From Maritimibacter sp. (GTDB lineage Bacteria > Pseudomonadota > Alphaproteobacteria > Rhodobacterales > Rhodobacteraceae): a DNA stretch of 64,000 bases. The notes beneath the pieces are model-generated. The model was given only the letters and a program-made list of their open reading frames with translations. It was not told the DNA's origin and searched no databases. The DNA lies in contig NZNT01000020.1 of assembly GCA_002695005.1 (NCBI GenBank), positions 372,001-436,000 on the forward strand, written 5' to 3'. A program made the position numbers and the translations under genes. Each line of letters begins with the position of its first letter. Within the stretch, counting starts at the first letter, position 1. Below, piece after piece: positions 61,022 through 64,000 of this stretch.

Positions 61022-62410
61022 ATGAACGACATGCCCCGCACGACCAACATCGACGCGGCGCTGGACGCCCTGCGCGCTTTGCTCGAAGACAAGCTTTCCA
61101 CCGGCACGTCGATCCTCGATCAGCATTCCCATGACGAGGCTTACACGACGCCTGTCCTGCCAGACGCCGTCGCATTCCCGGAAACCACCGAAGACGTCGC
61201 GCAGATCGTTCGTATCTGCGCGGAGCACGACTGTCCGATCGTGCCCTATGGTTTCGGCACCTCCCTGGAAGGTCAGATTGTCCCGGTGTCCGGTGGGATC
61301 AGCCTGGACATGAGCCGGATGGAGCGGGTCATTGCGATCAACGAAAGCGACCTCGACGCAGTCGTGCAGCCGGGCGTGCGCCGGACCCAGCTGAACGACG
61401 CTTTGCGTGGCACCGGGCTCATGTTCACCGTTGATCCCGGCGCTGACGCGTCGATGGGTGGCATGGCCTCGACCCGCGCATCCGGCACCAACACGGTACG
61501 CTACGGCACCATGCGCGAAAACGTCCTCGCGCTGGAAGTCGTGCTGGCAACCGGTGAGGTTATTCGCACCGGCAGTCGCGCGCGGAAATCCTCATCCGGC
61601 TATGACCTGACGAACCTGTTCATCGGGGCCGAGGGCACGCTGGGCATCATCACGGAGCTTACCGTCAAGTTGCACGGCCAGCCGGACACGATCCTGTCCG
61701 CGACCTGTGCGTTCGAAACGGTGGATGACGCGGTGAACACAGTGATCCTTGCGATTCAGATGGGCCTTCCCCTGGCGCGTATCGAATTGCTCGACGATGT
61801 GCAGATGAAAGGGATGAACTTGTTCAAGCCTGAGCTCGGCCTGCCGGAGAAGCCGCACCTTTTCCTAGAGTTCCACGGAAGCGAAGCCGGTGTCGCCGAG
61901 CAAGTCGAACTGTTCCAGTCCGTCGCCGAAGAGCATGGCGCGAGTGACTTCGCCTCATCGACCAAGATGGAGGAACGCAATGCCCTTTGGGCAGCGAGAC
62001 ACGAGGCATACTACGCCGGACGCGCGCTGAAACCGGGCGCGAAAGGTCTGATCACCGATTGCTGCGTGCCAATTTCGGCGCTGGCGGAGTGCATCGCACG
62101 CACGAGGATCGAAATCGAAGAAGCCGGTCTTGTCGCTCCGCTCGTGGGTCATGTCGGAGATGGTAATTTCCACCTGAATATCCTGATCGACCCCGACGAC
62201 GCGAGTGAGCTTGATCGCGCCAAAACGCTCGCAGCAAAAGTGAACGAAATCGCCCTGTCCCTTGGCGGGACCGTGACCGGCGAACACGGAGTTGGATTGG
62301 GCAAAAAGAAATACATGAGTGCGGAACACGGTGGTTCCTATCCGTTCATGCAGCTTTTGAAGAGAAGCGTTGACCCAAAGGGCATCCTGAACCCTGGAAA
62401 GCTCGTCTGA
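61022..62410 (+). CDS. FAD-linked D-2-hydroxyacid dehydrogenase (GlcD/LDHD-like)
   Basis: A 462-aa flavoprotein. The FAD-binding PCMH domain has CPIVPYGFGTSLEGQIVPV and FIGAEGTLGIITELTVK. The C-terminal domain has HVGDGNFHLNILID and TGEHGVGLGKKKYM, where His residues bind a 2-hydroxycarboxylate in related enzymes. It is the last gene of the MarR-sulfatase operon. It probably oxidises the hydroxy-acid freed by the sulfatase. Confidence 0.92.
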   Translation: MNDMPRTTNIDAALDALRALLEDKLSTGTSILDQHSHDEAYTTPVLPDAVAFPETTEDVAQIVRICAEHDCPIVPYGFGTSLEGQIVPVSGGISLDMSRMERVIAINESDLDAVVQPGVRRTQLNDALRGTGLMFTVDPGADASMGGMASTRASGTNTVRYGTMRENVLALEVVLATGEVIRTGSRARKSSSGYDLTNLFIGAEGTLGIITELTVKLHGQPDTILSATCAFETVDDAVNTVILAIQMGLPLARIELLDDVQMKGMNLFKPELGLPEKPHLFLEFHGSEAGVAEQVELFQSVAEEHGASDFASSTKMEERNALWAARHEAYYAGRALKPGAKGLITDCCVPISALAECIARTRIEIEEAGLVAPLVGHVGDGNFHLNILIDPDDASELDRAKTLAAKVNEIALSLGGTVTGEHGVGLGKKKYMSAEHGGSYPFMQLLKRSVDPKGILNPGKLV

Positions 62411-63153
62411 TCGTGGCTTGGAATGGGAGGGTCTTGACCGGGTACGAGGTCGAACGTGGAGGCCCATCGAATGCGGCCGGCATTTGTGTTGAAAGCACAA
62501 TGCTGCAGAACGAGCACATTGCTCCACCGTATAGAAGCATGCACTCTGTTTTGACGGTGCGCTGGACCGCGATTATGGACGTGCTGCGATGAATTCGCTT
62601 GTTCAAAAACCGGACATATCTGCCGAGTGGAACGACGGTCTGCTTCCTTCCCAAGATTGCCTGACCCCCGCCGAAAGTGCCCGAACGCGCGCCTCCGCAA
62701 TCGCCCGGCCACTGCGCAGGTTGAAAATTCCGAGCGTCGGGCGATCGCTCAACCTGCGCCGGTCGGCGCGAACAGCCAGCCTGGCTCAAATAGCGGCTGT
62801 GTGAAGCTTCAGTGGCGAGACGACCCCGTACCACTTGTTTTCGGAGGGCGGCAACGACCCGGAACGTTCGGTGGTTAAGCACACGTTGTTCTACGCGGGT
62901 CTCTGCAGCAGCGTCGCCTGCCCCAACCCTTCTCGAGGTCTCCGCGCTCACTTGAACTTGCTTGCTATTGCGGCCCTTGCCTGAGACCCGATCAAAAAGT
63001 CCGGCAGCGGGATACTCGGCCGGTCCGAACAGCGCGAGCCACTACCGTCCTCACTGAAACCTTCCCAAAACGGCGCGATGCCAAAGTCAAAACTGCCATT
63101 GCGGAAGTTCATGTTGCATGTTACATGTAATTTGAATGCAGCGGGAGGAACTG
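62411..63153. other. Gap of about 740 bp without a recognised gene
   Basis: Between the flavoprotein and the Rieske gene I see no supported gene. Open frames on both strands lack ribosome-binding sites. A 54-codon minus-strand frame (62948-63112) ending PLPDFLIGSQARA recalls the N-terminus of sulfotransferases, but it is too short. At the right end TTACATGTAA (63121-63130) is a perfect palindrome with TGCAT (63115) and ATGCA (63136) around it, a likely operator for the Rieske operon. Confidence 0.5.
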
Positions 63154-63465
63154 ATGAAGTGGAAGGCTTTCTGCGCGGTCGATGACCTAGAGGACGGCGA
63201 CATGCGGAGCTTTTGTCACCAGCCGAAGATCGCGATCTATCGCGTTGGCGATGAATTCTTAGCGACTGGGGCAATCTGTACGCACATGGAGTCGGACCTG
63301 ACCGAAGGGTATCTCGACGACGATGTCGTGGAGTGTGCGCTTCACGCCGCGACCTTCAATGTTCGTGACGGGCGAGCGCTTTCCCTGCCGGCCACAGAAC
63401 CTCTCACGACCTATCCGGTTCGTGTCGAAGGCGGGATGGTCGAGGTTGGGTTCGAAAATGACTGA
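63154..63465 (+). CDS. Rieske-type [2Fe-2S] ferredoxin
   Basis: A 103-aa Rieske ferredoxin. Cluster ligands are CTH (in AICTHMESDLTEG) and CALH (in VVECALHAATFNV), the C-x-H...C-x2-H pattern. The start at 63154 follows GCGGGAGGAACTG. Such proteins pass electrons from a reductase to a ring-hydroxylating oxygenase or a P450. It overlaps the reductase gene by 8 bp; the terminal oxygenase is not in the window. Confidence 0.92.
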   Translation: MKWKAFCAVDDLEDGDMRSFCHQPKIAIYRVGDEFLATGAICTHMESDLTEGYLDDDVVECALHAATFNVRDGRALSLPATEPLTTYPVRVEGGMVEVGFEND

Positions 63466-64000
63466 ACTCCGCCACATCGCCATTGTAGGCGCGAGCCTTG
63501 CCGGAGCCCGGGCTGCGGAAGGGCTGCGCAAGCAAGGTTTCGAGGGTCGGATCACGATGTTTGGCGAGGAGCCTTGGCGCCCTTACGAACGGCCCACGCT
63601 GTCCAAGACAGCTCTCCTGAACGAAGGCGAAGAACCCGTGTGGGTTCACCCCGCGACCTATTACGCAGAAGCCGGGATCGATCTGAGGGCCGGGCGCGCC
63701 GTGGAGCGGCTCGAGCGGCTGGACGAGGGGTTTCGGCTTTTCGTTGGAGATGAGGGTGTGCAGGCAGACAAGGTCCTTCTCGCCACTGGTGCGGCGGTGC
63801 GCAGGCTTGCGGGCACCGAGAACCTCACGCGTGTACATTACCTGAGAGATTGGCGCGATACGCAGACTCTGGGCAACGCCCTTCGGAAATCCGAGCGGGT
63901 GATCGTCGTCGGAAGTGGTTTCATCGGTGCCGAAATCGCGGCCACCGCTTCTAAGCTTTGTAATGAAGTCATCCTGATCGAAGCTTGTCCTGACCTGTTT
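63458..64000 (+). CDS. FAD-dependent ferredoxin reductase, partial
   Basis: First 181 residues of a flavoprotein that reduces ferredoxins with NAD(P)H (rubredoxin/putidaredoxin reductase type). The FAD motif is HIAIVGASLAGARAAEGLR, then RPYERPTLSKTAL, DKVLLATGA and the NAD motif VIVVGSGFIGAEIAA. The gene continues past the right edge. The ATG overlaps the Rieske stop. Confidence 0.93.
   Translation, partial: MTELRHIAIVGASLAGARAAEGLRKQGFEGRITMFGEEPWRPYERPTLSKTALLNEGEEPVWVHPATYYAEAGIDLRAGRAVERLERLDEGFRLFVGDEGVQADKVLLATGAAVRRLAGTENLTRVHYLRDWRDTQTLGNALRKSERVIVVGSGFIGAEIAATASKLCNEVILIEACPDLF

Noticed and set aside
62948-63112. 54-codon minus-strand frame with PLPDFLIGSQARA, resembling a sulfotransferase start
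   Set aside because: No ribosome-binding site, far shorter than the family, and the P-loop-like segment is not complete. Could be a remnant but is not supportable.

Overview
The window is a high-GC, gene-dense piece of an alphaproteobacterial chromosome, most likely from the Roseobacter/Rhodobacter group (Rhodobacterales). The evidence is an FnrL-type regulator divergent from hemN, a complete ccoNOQP-ccoGHIS set with FNR boxes, a ureDABCEFG cluster of the arrangement seen in that group, a short SRP RNA, and TRAP and TTT transporters. About 75 genes or gene remnants can be supported. The first gene (peptide-binding protein) and the last (ferredoxin reductase) are cut by the window edges.

Layout. 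1-10 kb is core metabolism: a membrane cytochrome c, prephenate dehydratase, divergent hemC/hemE, a methyltransferase, SRP RNA, nudC, a SRPBCC protein, a D-2-hydroxyacid dehydrogenase-like flavoprotein and hemN. 10-22.7 kb is a microaerobic respiration block: fnrL, a universal stress protein, ccoNOQP (cbb3 oxidase) and ccoGHIS (its assembly factors), with four FNR boxes at the relevant promoters; a GNAT enzyme and a serralysin-like metalloprotease lie between the two cco operons. 22.9-29.9 kb is the urease cluster, interleaved with small non-urease genes. 30-44 kb is a catabolic locus: a TPP enzyme, a TRAP transporter, TetR and IclR regulators, an acyl-CoA synthetase, an enoyl-CoA hydratase, two paired sets of acyl-CoA dehydrogenases and an SDR. 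It probably imports and beta-oxidises an unusual carboxylic acid. A repeated operator-like sequence containing GGGACAAAAT ties its two halves together. 44.3-52.7 kb holds two similar AraC-family regulators, each next to 21-bp-spaced direct repeats and an operon of NAD(P)-binding and small membrane proteins.

52.7-55.9 kb is a plastic zone: an epoxide-hydrolase-like remnant, a tRNA-Gly(UCC) whose 3' half is duplicated 137 bp away (an integration scar), IS-like inverted repeats and a broken IS1182-type transposase. Beyond it, 55.8-62.4 kb is a compact accessory module: a tripartite tricarboxylate transporter (tctCBA), a MarR regulator at a 51-bp palindrome, a cytoplasmic sulfatase and a FAD-linked 2-hydroxyacid dehydrogenase. 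I read this as a possible route for uptake, desulfation and oxidation of a sulfated hydroxy-acid. The window ends in a Rieske ferredoxin and its reductase, the electron-supply half of an oxygenase or P450 system.

Functions are assigned by reading the translated sequences; no database search was run. Unless another basis is given, start codons were chosen from ribosome-binding sites, 4-bp overlaps and family N-termini.
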